Shown one piece after another: positions 17,530 through 24,689 of a DNA stretch of 64,000 bases. Position 1 is the stretch's first letter. The number at the start of each line of letters is the position of its first letter. The DNA is taken from assembly GCA_965221835.1 (NCBI GenBank), contig OZ244916.1, positions 1,550,001 to 1,614,000 on the forward strand. The letters are read 5' to 3'. The notes beneath the pieces are model-generated. The model did no database searches. It had not been told where the DNA came from and saw only the letters and a list, made by a program, of their open reading frames with translations. This DNA comes from Persebacter sp965221835 (GTDB lineage Bacteria; Pseudomonadota; Gammaproteobacteria; Tethybacterales; Persebacteraceae). A program made the position numbers and the translations under genes.

Positions 17530-17688
17530 ATTCCCGCAAAAGCGGGAATCCATTTTTACCGACAAATCCCCGCATTCACCTCGTTTTTGCAAAAAAAAAT
17601 GCGCGGAAATTCCAAACTTAATTTTTGCGTAAAATTCGCGAAACTCCAAAACTAATCGCCCCGAATAGATTCCCGCTTTCGCGGGAAT
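17530..17688 (+). repeat. NIME-like composite repeat, copy C
   Basis: A 159-bp copy of the element described at 12650, bounded by 20-bp palindromes at 17530-17549 (centre CAAAAG) and 17669-17688. Same orientation as copies A and B. Confidence 0.85.
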
Positions 17689-17829
17689 GACGGCGTTTTT
17701 TCGCGGAATTTCGCCGCTTTCGCGGGAATGAAAAAATTTTATTTTCGCGGAATTTCGCGAGAATGAAAAATTTTATTTTCCGGTCGTTTTGCGGGAATTC
17801 CGAAATTAATCTCCCGGAAATAAAAAATT

Positions 17830-18699
17830 TTATTTTCGCGGGATTTTTTCGTGTTCGCGGGAATTTGTCGATACCAAAAAAGAAAAATCCACGGCGCGGA
17901 TATTTTTTGTAATCGCGCCGAGTGAAATGCGATGCACGCCGGTTGCGGCAACTTCTGCAATCGTTTTTTCGTCAATGCCGCCGGATGCTTCTAACTCCGC
18001 GCGCGCGCCGAATTTGCAAACCGCCTGCCGCAAATCGTCCGGCGAAAAGTTATCCAATAAAACTCGAGTCGCCCCCGCCGCAATCGCCGCCGCAACATCG
18101 TCCAAACTGCGCGCTTCAATTTGAATCCGTTCAGGCGGCGCAATCCGATTCGCGCGCGTCAACGCATTTTTAATTCCGCCGCAAAGCGCGAGATGATTTT
18201 CTTTAATTAAAATTTCGTCAAACAATCCGCGCCGATGATTTTTTGCACCGCCGATGCGCGCCGCATATTTTTGCGCCGCCCGCAACTTAGGAATCGTTTT
18301 GCGCGTATCGGTAATTGTCGCGCCATTTGCCAAACGACAAAACCGCCGCGCCGCAGTCGCGGTTGCCGACAAAGTTTGCAAAAAATTAATCGCCGCGCGT
18401 TCGCCCGCAAAAAGCGCGGCGGGAATCGCCGATACTTCGCAAACCGCCGCATCGGCGCGCATTTCTTCGCCTTCGCCGCAGTGCCAGACAAATCGCGCCG
18501 CCGAATCTAATTGCAAAAAACTTTCCTCAAACCATTGTCGCCCGCACAACACAGCATTTTCGCGGCAATATAAAACGCCGCCGCACGGCGAATCGGAATC
18601 GGCAAGCGCGCGGCTTAAATCGCCTGCGCCAATATCTTCCGCCAATGCCGCCGCCGCATCTTCGGCGGCTTGCGTTGCAATGTCTTCATTCGCCGCCAT
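17830..18699 (-). CDS. nadC: Nicotinate-nucleotide pyrophosphorylase
   Basis: Quinolinate phosphoribosyltransferase of NAD synthesis, converting quinolinate and PRPP to nicotinate mononucleotide. The 289-residue protein shows the family blocks ADTRKT-like ITDTRKTIP, RIGGAKNHRRGLFDEILIKENH, IQIEARSLDD, VLLDNF and EASGGI. The last dozen residues (SREHEKIPRK) come from the neighbouring A/T-rich repeat, suggesting the repeat moved into the 3' end and changed the C-terminus. The start overlaps the aminotransferase gene by 14 bases, implying an operon. Confidence 0.93.
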   Translation of the reverse strand: MAANEDIATQAAEDAAAALAEDIGAGDLSRALADSDSPCGGVLYCRENAVLCGRQWFEESFLQLDSAARFVWHCGEGEEMRADAAVCEVSAIPAALFAGERAAINFLQTLSATATAARRFCRLANGATITDTRKTIPKLRAAQKYAARIGGAKNHRRGLFDEILIKENHLALCGGIKNALTRANRIAPPERIQIEARSLDDVAAAIAAGATRVLLDNFSPDDLRQAVCKFGARAELEASGGIDEKTIAEVAATGVHRISLGAITKNIRAVDFSFLVSTNSREHEKIPRK

Positions 18700-19534
18700 C
18701 TTTTACAAACCGGCGAAACGCCGCAAATACGGCGGCGAATATCGCGCCGGGTTTGCCGTCTCCGACCGGTGCGCCGTCTAACAAAGTCACCGGTTGCACT
18801 TCGCGCGTTGAAGAAGTCAACCAAATTTCGTCCGCCGCCGCCAACTCCGCGCGCGGAATGTCGCGTTCGCAAAAAGCAATTCCTTCGCGCCGTGCCAACT
18901 CCGCAACGACTTCGCGAGTAACGCCCGGCAAAATGCGACAATCGGCGGGCGGCGTAGTTATCGTTTCGCCCGATACCGCAAAAATGTTGCATGTCGCCGC
19001 TTCGCCCGCCATTCCATCGCGAATGAGAATCAATTCTTCGTCTTCGTTTTCCGCCGCACTTTGCGCAATCAACACCGCACCCAACAACGAAACAGATTTT
19101 ATGTCCGCGCGCAACCAACGAAATTCGTCCATCGTGCGACACGAAACGCCGTGCCGAATTTTTTCTTCCGGCACCGATTCGCGCGGCGAAACAAACATAA
19201 ACGCAGTCGGAGAAGGCGGCGGCACCGGAAAATAATGTTTGCGTCCCGCCGCCGCACCTCGCGTAATTTGAATGTATAGCGACAAATCGCCGGTGTCGGC
19301 GGCATCAATTAATTTTTGTGCGGGGGCGGGAAGCGTTTCCGCATCAAACGCGATTCCGATTTCCGCAAGATTGCGTGCGAGTCGGCGAAAATGTCGCCCG
19401 CCGCAAAACATTTTGCGGTCATACACCGGAATCACTTCATAAACGCCGTCCCCGAACAAAAAACCGCGATCCAACGGCGATATTTTCGCCGCCGCCATCG
19501 GCATACATTCGCCGTTCAAAAAACACTGCATCAT
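18686..19534 (-). CDS. D-amino-acid aminotransferase (class IV)
   Basis: PLP enzyme of fold type IV, 282 residues. It matches D-alanine aminotransferases: N-terminal FGDGVYEVIPVYD, the PLP lysine in RADIKSVSLLGAVL, and GMAGEAATCNIF. It would interconvert D-alanine and D-glutamate for cell-wall synthesis; branched-chain or aminodeoxychorismate lyase activity is a less likely alternative. GAGGAG precedes the paired ATG codons at 19534/19531. Its gene runs into nadC with overlap, though the pathways are unrelated. Confidence 0.85.
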   Translation of the reverse strand: MMQCFLNGECMPMAAAKISPLDRGFLFGDGVYEVIPVYDRKMFCGGRHFRRLARNLAEIGIAFDAETLPAPAQKLIDAADTGDLSLYIQITRGAAAGRKHYFPVPPPSPTAFMFVSPRESVPEEKIRHGVSCRTMDEFRWLRADIKSVSLLGAVLIAQSAAENEDEELILIRDGMAGEAATCNIFAVSGETITTPPADCRILPGVTREVVAELARREGIAFCERDIPRAELAAADEIWLTSSTREVQPVTLLDGAPVGDGKPGAIFAAVFAAFRRFVKDGGE

Positions 19535-19658
19535 CGCCTCCTCGTTCCGTTTTTATGCAAAGGAAAATTTCCGCCGGTTGCGTTATTGTAGCACACCCCC
19601 GCCGTCTCTTTTTTTCATTCTCGCGAACGCGGAGGAATTCCGCCGAAAAAACGCTGTC

Positions 19659-19816
19659 ATTCCCGCGAAAGCGGGAATCTATTCGGGGAGATTAATTTTG
19701 GAGTTTCGCGAATTTTACGCAAAAATTAATTTTGGAATTTCCGCGCATTTTTTTGTGAAAAACGAGGTGAATGCGGGAGTTTGTCGGTAAAAATGGATTC
19801 CCGCTTTCGCGGGAAT
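19659..19816 (-). repeat. NIME-like composite repeat, copy D (inverted)
   Basis: A 158-bp copy in the opposite orientation to copies A-C, bounded by 20-bp palindromes at 19659-19678 and 19797-19816. Two related palindromes with other centres follow at 19860-19879 and about 19890-19911. The gap 19535-19971 holds these and no gene. Confidence 0.85.
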
Positions 19817-19971
19817 GACGAGGTGAACGCGGCGGAATTCCGCCGAAAATAAATTTTCCATTCCGGCGAACGCCGGAATCTCTGCGGGAGATTCCGATTT
19901 ACATCGGAATGGAAAGTTCTTTTTCTCTTTCCGGCGACAAAGTTATTTTTTCGGAAATAACGAATTAAGAA

Positions 19972-21108
19972 TCAGAAACGATAAATCGCGTTTATTTGGA
20001 GTTTTCCGTTTTCGGCGAAATCGTTTTGCCATTGAAAACCGGCGGACGGCGTTATCGTCCAGCGATTAGTTTGTAAAACGATTTCCAGATTTAACGAGTT
20101 ATCAGTTTCCGTTTTGCCTTTTTCGTATTCGGAATGCATTCGGTAAACGGGCGATATTTTCCAGATTCCGTTTTGCAAATTTGCCGACAGCGAAAAATCA
20201 TAATCTGCCGTTTCGCCGGCAACGGATTCGGAAAAACTTGCCGCAAATAAATCGGTTTTGTATTCGCCGCCGCTTGTATAGCGGAAGTTTGCGAAGTCGC
20301 CGTTTGTTTGCGATGCGGAATAGTAAAAATGCCAACTTTCTTTGCGAAAATCCATTCGTCCGCCGATTGCGGAGTTGTGAAAATCGGGGGCGAAACTAAA
20401 TAGCGACAAATCGCCGCCGGATAAAAACATTGCCGCCGCACCGACAACGGCAACGCCCGCCCCGATTGCGACACCGCTGCCGCCCGAAGAGGATGCGGAT
20501 TCGGTTGCGGGCGATTCGGTTTGCACTTCGGCGGAGGATGCGGATTCCGTTTGCACTCCGGCGGAGGATGCGGATTCGGTTTGCACTTCGGCGGATTCCG
20601 TTTGTATTTCGGCGACGGATTCTGTTTGCACTTCGGCGGAAGTTTCGGTTTGCACTTCGGCGACGGATTCCGTTTGCACTTCGGCGGCGGATTCGGTTGC
20701 GGGCGATTCTGCAGTTGCGGTTTTTGCGGCTTTGCCGGTGCAATTATTTAAAGATTCCGCATATTTTCTGTACGCTTCCCTTCTCCGTTCGGTGCGTGCA
20801 TTATTCGCCCGTGCAACTTTTGGATTTAGTACGTTATTCGCCACTCTTCTTATATTAAACTCATTGCCTCTCGGAGTTCCCGGGTCATTAAAAAAAGATT
20901 TGATATATCGTTCATACTCAGTATGTGCCGCCTGATATTCTGCATGATAAAGTTTTTCCGCATCAGCAAGATCTCTTCGCAAAACCGCATGTCTTGCAGA
21001 TGACTCGGCGGCGGTGCATCTATTCACGCTAACTACCGTCGCAAATGAAATATCCGCCGCAAACAAAACAGCGGCGACAATGGCGATTTTTTGGATTGTT
21101 TTTTTCAT
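19972..21108 (-). CDS. Secreted surface protein with VQTES repeats and C-terminal beta module
   Basis: Unrecognised 378-residue protein, paralogous at its C-terminus to the protein at 8046-10253. A signal peptide (KIAIVAAVLFAADISFA) is followed by a charged, helix-prone stretch (about 35-120). Seven short repeats of the pattern E-V-Q-T-E-S follow (about 143-200), then a Gly/Ala hydrophobic helix (211-232) and a 146-residue beta module ending YRF. Shared blocks include FAASFSESVAGETADYDFSL and GIWKISPVYRM. The repeat DNA is highly regular, so repeat number may vary between strains. A GGAG site lies eight bases before the ATG. Likely outer-membrane anchored, by comparison with known barrel C-termini; no function is assigned. 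Confidence 0.8.
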   Translation of the reverse strand: MKKTIQKIAIVAAVLFAADISFATVVSVNRCTAAESSARHAVLRRDLADAEKLYHAEYQAAHTEYERYIKSFFNDPGTPRGNEFNIRRVANNVLNPKVARANNARTERRREAYRKYAESLNNCTGKAAKTATAESPATESAAEVQTESVAEVQTETSAEVQTESVAEIQTESAEVQTESASSAGVQTESASSAEVQTESPATESASSSGGSGVAIGAGVAVVGAAAMFLSGGDLSLFSFAPDFHNSAIGGRMDFRKESWHFYYSASQTNGDFANFRYTSGGEYKTDLFAASFSESVAGETADYDFSLSANLQNGIWKISPVYRMHSEYEKGKTETDNSLNLEIVLQTNRWTITPSAGFQWQNDFAENGKLQINAIYRF

Positions 21109-21135
21109 GTCCGTCTCCTTTTATTAATTGACGGA

Positions 21136-21164
21136 AGTATAACACACCCCGCCCGAATCCGCAA
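21136..21164 (-). promoter_or_regulatory. Promoter of surface protein 2
   Basis: On the minus strand, -35 TTGCGG (21164 to 21159), 17-bp spacer, -10 TATACT (21141 to 21136), then AAAAGGAG and the ATG at 21108. Spacer and -10 share ATTCGGGCGG, GTGTGTTATACTT with the promoter of the paralogue at 7983-8013, which has two extra bases (one more GT) in the spacer. Confidence 0.75.
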
Positions 21165-21209
21165 AAAAACGGGCGGGAACGGCATTTTCGTGCGTTCGGA
21201 AATGATTTC

Positions 21210-21419
21210 GTATATCTACAAAATGATTCCGTATATCTCAAAAATGAAACGGTATATCTACGAAATGATTCTGTATATCTCAAAAATGAAACGGTATATC
21301 TCAAAAATGATTCCGTATATCTCAAAAATGAAACGGTATATCTACGAAATGTTTTCGTATATCTCAAAAATGATTCTGTATATCTACGAAATGCAACGGT
21401 ATATCTACGAAATGTTTTC
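21210..21419. repeat. Ten tandem 21-bp repeats
   Basis: Ten head-to-tail 21-bp units, each starting GTATATCT followed by CAAAAATG, ACGAAATG or ACAAAATG and a variable 5-base end (ATTCC, AAACG, TTTTC, CAACG). A half unit precedes them at about 21199-21209. They lie 45 bases upstream of the -35 of the surface protein gene at 21108. There are no spacers between units. The units read as 7-residue repeats in some frames, but these frames lack ribosome sites. The gap 21109-21485 holds nothing else. Confidence 0.93.
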
Positions 21420-21485
21420 GTTTGCTAACTGAACGAATTAATTCCGTAACCAAATCGTCCGCAAGGGGCGGAAATCGGCGTTATT

Positions 21486-22655
21486 TCACCATTTTTCAAT
21501 TGCCGAATCGTGTCCGAGATATTCGGATTTCATATAATCCACGGCACTCTTCCACAGCCCCGCTTTTTGCACATCGGACTCGGCGAAAACCGGCGTTTGC
21601 GTTTCCTCGCCGTTTATGCGGACGATGATTTTTCCTACAATATCGCCTTTCGCAATCGGTGCGATTAATGGCGTTTGTGCGGGAAAATAGCCGATTTCCG
21701 CTTCCGCCCCTCTCGGAAATGTAAAAACGCCGGAATGTGCCGGACGGGCGGCGACAAAATCGTTATTTCCCTGAAAAACGGGTATTTTTCGGACTTTCGC
21801 GCCGTCAAACATTTGCCGATTTACAAAGGCGGAAAAGCCGAATGTCAAAAGTTTTGCGCTTTCTTCGCTTCTCGCCCTCGCCGAATCGGTTTTCATTACC
21901 ACGGCGATTAATCGCCGCCCGTCTCGCACGGCGGATGCCGCCAAACAATAACCCGCCGCTTTTGTATACCCGGTTTTTACGCCATCCGCACCCGAAAAAG
22001 CATCCAGCAAAGTATTGCGATTGTCCTGCGTTATGTCGTTATAAGTGAATTGCCGGTCCGAATATATCGCATAGTTTTCGGGATAATCCAGCACCGTCCG
22101 CCGCACCAAAATCGCCATATCTCGCGCCGAAGAATAATGATTTTCGTCCGGCAATCCGGTGCTATTCGCAAATCGCGTATTTTGCATTCCGAATTCTTCC
22201 GCCCGCGCATTCATTGCCGCAACAAACGCCGATTCATCGCCGGATAATCCTTCCGCCAGCGCGATAGAGGCGTCATTTCCGGATTGAATGATGATTCCGT
22301 ACAGCAAATCGCGGACGGAAACATCGGTATCCACTTGCAAAAATGTCTTGGAACCGACGACATTTTGCGCCCACGCACGGCGCGATACCCGCACATTTTG
22401 CGTCATCGTCAACGCCCCGTCTTGCAATGCGCGAAAACCGAGATAAGCGGTCATGATTTTTGTCAAAGATGCGGGCGGCAAACGCAAATCGGCATTTCGT
22501 TCCGCCAAAATCGCGCCGGTTGCGGCATCCATTAAAATGTAAGAGTCGGAATTGACTTTCGGCGGCACCGGTGCGGCAACGGCGACTGCCGTCAACCACA
22601 AAATCGCCGCCGCCGAAATGCGCCAAAAAATGCGTTTCAAGCGCGAATTTCCCAT
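21486..22655 (-). CDS. dacC: D-alanyl-D-alanine carboxypeptidase (PBP5/6 type)
   Basis: Periplasmic penicillin-binding protein that trims the terminal D-Ala of peptidoglycan. The 389-residue protein has a signal peptide (ISAAAILWLTAVAVAAPVP), SxxK motif SLTKIM, SxN motif SGND and KTG motif in GVKTGYTKAAGYC, and a C-terminal beta domain (PBP5_C). The end carries an amphipathic segment (KSAVDYMKSEYLG) suited to membrane attachment. The start at 22655 overlaps osmC by 19 bases; an upstream in-frame start at 22703 is less likely. Last gene of the coaBC-yggX-osmC-dacC run. Confidence 0.92.
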   Translation of the reverse strand: MGNSRLKRIFWRISAAAILWLTAVAVAAPVPPKVNSDSYILMDAATGAILAERNADLRLPPASLTKIMTAYLGFRALQDGALTMTQNVRVSRRAWAQNVVGSKTFLQVDTDVSVRDLLYGIIIQSGNDASIALAEGLSGDESAFVAAMNARAEEFGMQNTRFANSTGLPDENHYSSARDMAILVRRTVLDYPENYAIYSDRQFTYNDITQDNRNTLLDAFSGADGVKTGYTKAAGYCLAASAVRDGRRLIAVVMKTDSARARSEESAKLLTFGFSAFVNRQMFDGAKVRKIPVFQGNNDFVAARPAHSGVFTFPRGAEAEIGYFPAQTPLIAPIAKGDIVGKIIVRINGEETQTPVFAESDVQKAGLWKSAVDYMKSEYLGHDSAIEKW

Positions 22656-23047
22656 GAATGCGTAACCTCGGCGGTTTTGTGCAACATTGACAATGCCGAA
22701 CAATATTTTTCCACGGCGAGAGAGACGGCGCGTTCCGCCGCCGAATCGCGCACTTCGCCTTCGGCAATAAAATGCAAATGAATGCGCGTAAATACGGACG
22801 GAATGGAATCGGCGCGTTCGGCGGCAACTTCCGCCCGCAATGCCCGCAAATCTTGTCGCGATTTTTGCAGAATGCGGACGACATCAAAAGCGGCACATGC
22901 GGCGGCGGCGGATAACATTCCCTCCATCGGGCGCATTCCGGCGTTTTCGCCGCCATATTCGGGCGGTCCGTCAAAAACGATGCGATTGCCGCTGTCGTTT
23001 TCGGCGGAGAAGGCGACATTTTGCAGCCATTTAAGCGATATTTTCAT
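22637..23047 (-). CDS. OsmC-family peroxide-reducing protein
   Basis: A 136-residue OsmC/Ohr-fold protein. It has GGENAGMRPMEGMLSAAAACAAFDVV, where the Cys aligns with the peroxidatic position, and a second Cys in EKYCSAL. The family reduces organic peroxides with thiol cofactors; this form resembles the YhfA branch, whose substrate is not known. The ATG overlaps the yggX stop by four bases. Confidence 0.87.
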   Translation of the reverse strand: MKISLKWLQNVAFSAENDSGNRIVFDGPPEYGGENAGMRPMEGMLSAAAACAAFDVVRILQKSRQDLRALRAEVAAERADSIPSVFTRIHLHFIAEGEVRDSAAERAVSLAVEKYCSALSMLHKTAEVTHSWEIRA

Positions 23048-23316
23048 TCAGAAGGCGGCACATAACCCGAAGCGGTTTCCGCACCATCGCCGAAAAAATG
23101 CCGTTCGGTCTGTTCGGTAATGTACTGCCGGGCGCGTTTATCGGCGAGATTCAGGCGGTATTCGTTAACCAACATTTTTTGATGTTCCAGCCACGCCCGC
23201 CATGCTTCGGCGGATACATTTTCGTAAATCCGCTGTCCAAGCGGTCCCGGATACGGCGGGGCGGAAAGCCCTTCGGCATCCTGCTGCAGTTTTACGCAAA
23301 AAATTGTCCTACTCAT
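23044..23316 (-). CDS. yggX: YggX family Fe(II)-trafficking / oxidative-damage protection protein
   Basis: A 90-residue protein with the family pattern MSRTIFCVKLQQDAEGL, PYPGPLGQRIYENVS, WLEHQKMLVNEYRLN and RQYITEQTERHFFG. YggX protects iron-sulfur proteins from oxidation and is limited mainly to beta- and gammaproteobacteria. GGAGG precedes the ATG, which overlaps the coaBC stop (ATGA). Its place beside osmC suggests a small oxidative-stress group. Confidence 0.93.
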   Translation of the reverse strand: MSRTIFCVKLQQDAEGLSAPPYPGPLGQRIYENVSAEAWRAWLEHQKMLVNEYRLNLADKRARQYITEQTERHFFGDGAETASGYVPPSE

Positions 23317-24524
23317 TTCGCCTCCTTTATTAATGTTTCCCGTGAAACCATTTGTGCAGCAATCGCCGCCGTCAATGCCGCCGCCGCCTCTTTTTTACTG
23401 CGGCGCGGAATTAAAATTTTGTCCGCCGCCGTGAGAATCGTCATTTCGCTGCTGTCGCCGCCCGCATCTTCCAGCGAATTGACGACAAACATCGCAGCAT
23501 TTTTGCGCCGCATTTTTTCGCGCCCCGCCCGCAATTGTGCCGCCGCCGTGCCGCTTTGTGCGGCGAATCCGACCGCAAACAGATGCGGATAGCGCAAAAT
23601 AACCGCCGACAAAATATCTTCGGCAGGCGAAAGCCGCAAAACAATCTCCCCTTTTTGCCGCGGAATCTTGCCCGCAACCGGAGTCGCCGGATAAAAATCC
23701 GACACCGCCGCCGCAGAAACAAAAATATCGGCGGTGCGACATTCTTCCAAAACTGCCGCCCGCATTTCCGCCACCGAAAACGCCCGCCGCAACGGAATTC
23801 CCGCCAGCGAAATCGGCACCGGCGCGGAAGTTTGTCCGGCAACTATCCGCACTTCCGCCCCCGCATTTCGCAAACTTTCGGCAATGCAAAATCCCATTTT
23901 GCCGCTGCTAATATTGCTGATAATCCGCATATCGTCAATTTTTTCGCGAGTCGCGCCGGTGCTGACAATCGCCCGCCGTCCCGCCAACGGCGCGGAAAAA
24001 TGCGCCCGCAAATGCGCGACAACTTCCGCCGGTTCCATCATCCGCCCCTCGCCGCTTTCGCCGCATGCCGCATCGCCGCTGTCGGGCGGGAGAATAAAAA
24101 CGCCATCCGCCGCCAAAATGCGGATATTTCGCCGCGTCGCCGCCGCCGCCCACATTTGCGGATTCATCGCCGGAACGACAAAACGCGGACATTCCGGCGG
24201 CGTTGCCAAAAATGCGGACAAAAGCAAATTGTCGGCAACTCCCGCCGCCGCTTTCGCAAGAAAATCCGCAGTCGCCGGCGCAACCACAAAAATATCCGCC
24301 GCCCGTGTCAACGAAATATGTGCCATTCCGTCCGGCGAAAACGAATCTCCGCACGCCACCTCCCGCCCACTCAACGCCCGCAAAGTCGCCGCACCAATAA
24401 AACTTTCCGCCGCCGGAGTCATCGCCGCCCGCACTTCGCCCCCTTCCGCCGCCAAAAGCCGCACCAAATACGCCGCCTTATAAGCCGCAACGCCGCCGCA
24501 AACCCCCAACAAAATCCGTTTCAT
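23313..24524 (-). CDS. coaBC: Phosphopantothenoylcysteine decarboxylase / phosphopantothenate-cysteine ligase
   Basis: Bifunctional enzyme for the second and third steps of coenzyme A synthesis. The CoaC flavin domain has ILLGVCGGVAAYKA, VPAMNPQMW and the reactive Cys in GDAACGESGEGRM. The CoaB domain follows with VSTGATREKIDDMRIISNISSGKMG, fused as in most bacteria (403 residues). There is no Shine-Dalgarno: TATAAT ends six bases before the ATG, suggesting a leaderless message. Two inverted copies of a 15-bp parS-like motif flank the gene. Confidence 0.94.
   Translation of the reverse strand: MKRILLGVCGGVAAYKAAYLVRLLAAEGGEVRAAMTPAAESFIGAATLRALSGREVACGDSFSPDGMAHISLTRAADIFVVAPATADFLAKAAAGVADNLLLSAFLATPPECPRFVVPAMNPQMWAAAATRRNIRILAADGVFILPPDSGDAACGESGEGRMMEPAEVVAHLRAHFSAPLAGRRAIVSTGATREKIDDMRIISNISSGKMGFCIAESLRNAGAEVRIVAGQTSAPVPISLAGIPLRRAFSVAEMRAAVLEECRTADIFVSAAAVSDFYPATPVAGKIPRQKGEIVLRLSPAEDILSAVILRYPHLFAVGFAAQSGTAAAQLRAGREKMRRKNAAMFVVNSLEDAGGDSSEMTILTAADKILIPRRSKKEAAAALTAAIAAQMVSRETLIKEAK
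23335..23349 (+). promoter_or_regulatory. parS-like site 1
   Basis: GTTTCCCGTGAAACC, preceded by T, matches 14 of 16 positions of the common ParB-binding parS consensus TGTTTCACGTGAAACA. It lies inside the 3' end of coaBC. Its exact inverse complement occurs at 24567-24581. Confidence 0.5.
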
Positions 24525-24530
24525 CCCCGC

Positions 24531-24536
24531 ATTATA
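24531..24536 (-). promoter_or_regulatory. -10 element immediately before coaBC
   Basis: Perfect TATAAT on the minus strand, six bases from the ATG, which puts the likely transcript start at or next to the start codon. A weak -35 (TTTAAG, 24554-24559) is 17 bp upstream. Confidence 0.55.
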
Positions 24537-24566
24537 ACACGCCCCACCCGCCCCTTAAAACAACCC

Positions 24567-24581
24567 GGTTTCACGGGAAAC
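24567..24581 (-). promoter_or_regulatory. parS-like site 2
   Basis: GGTTTCACGGGAAAC, the inverse complement of the motif at 23335-23349. It lies in the gap between the divergent coaBC and zorA genes. Confidence 0.45.
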
Positions 24582-24602
24582 GGGGGAAAACGGGAAATCG
24601 TC

Positions 24603-24611
24603 TGATATAAT
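24603..24611 (+). promoter_or_regulatory. Extended -10 promoter of the Zorya operon
   Basis: TGATATAAT, an extended -10 (TGN then TATAAT). No clear -35. A Shine-Dalgarno-like AAAGGA follows at 24640-24645. Confidence 0.55.
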
Positions 24612-24689
24612 CCATTTTTTTTCCGCCTATTTATTTGCGAAAGGATTTTTTCCGTTATTTCCGTTAATATCAACGATTTTCTCGAGAAT

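Noticed and set aside
21210..21419. CRISPR array
   Set aside because: Units are contiguous with no unique spacers, and there are no cas genes.
21194..21432. Open frames over the 21-bp array encoding 7-residue repeats on both strands
   Set aside because: 21 is a multiple of three, so open frames arise automatically. There is no ribosome site and no conserved composition.
23535..24605. 356-codon plus-strand frame opposite coaBC
   Set aside because: Arg/Pro-rich shadow with no recognisable motif; coaBC on the other strand is certain.
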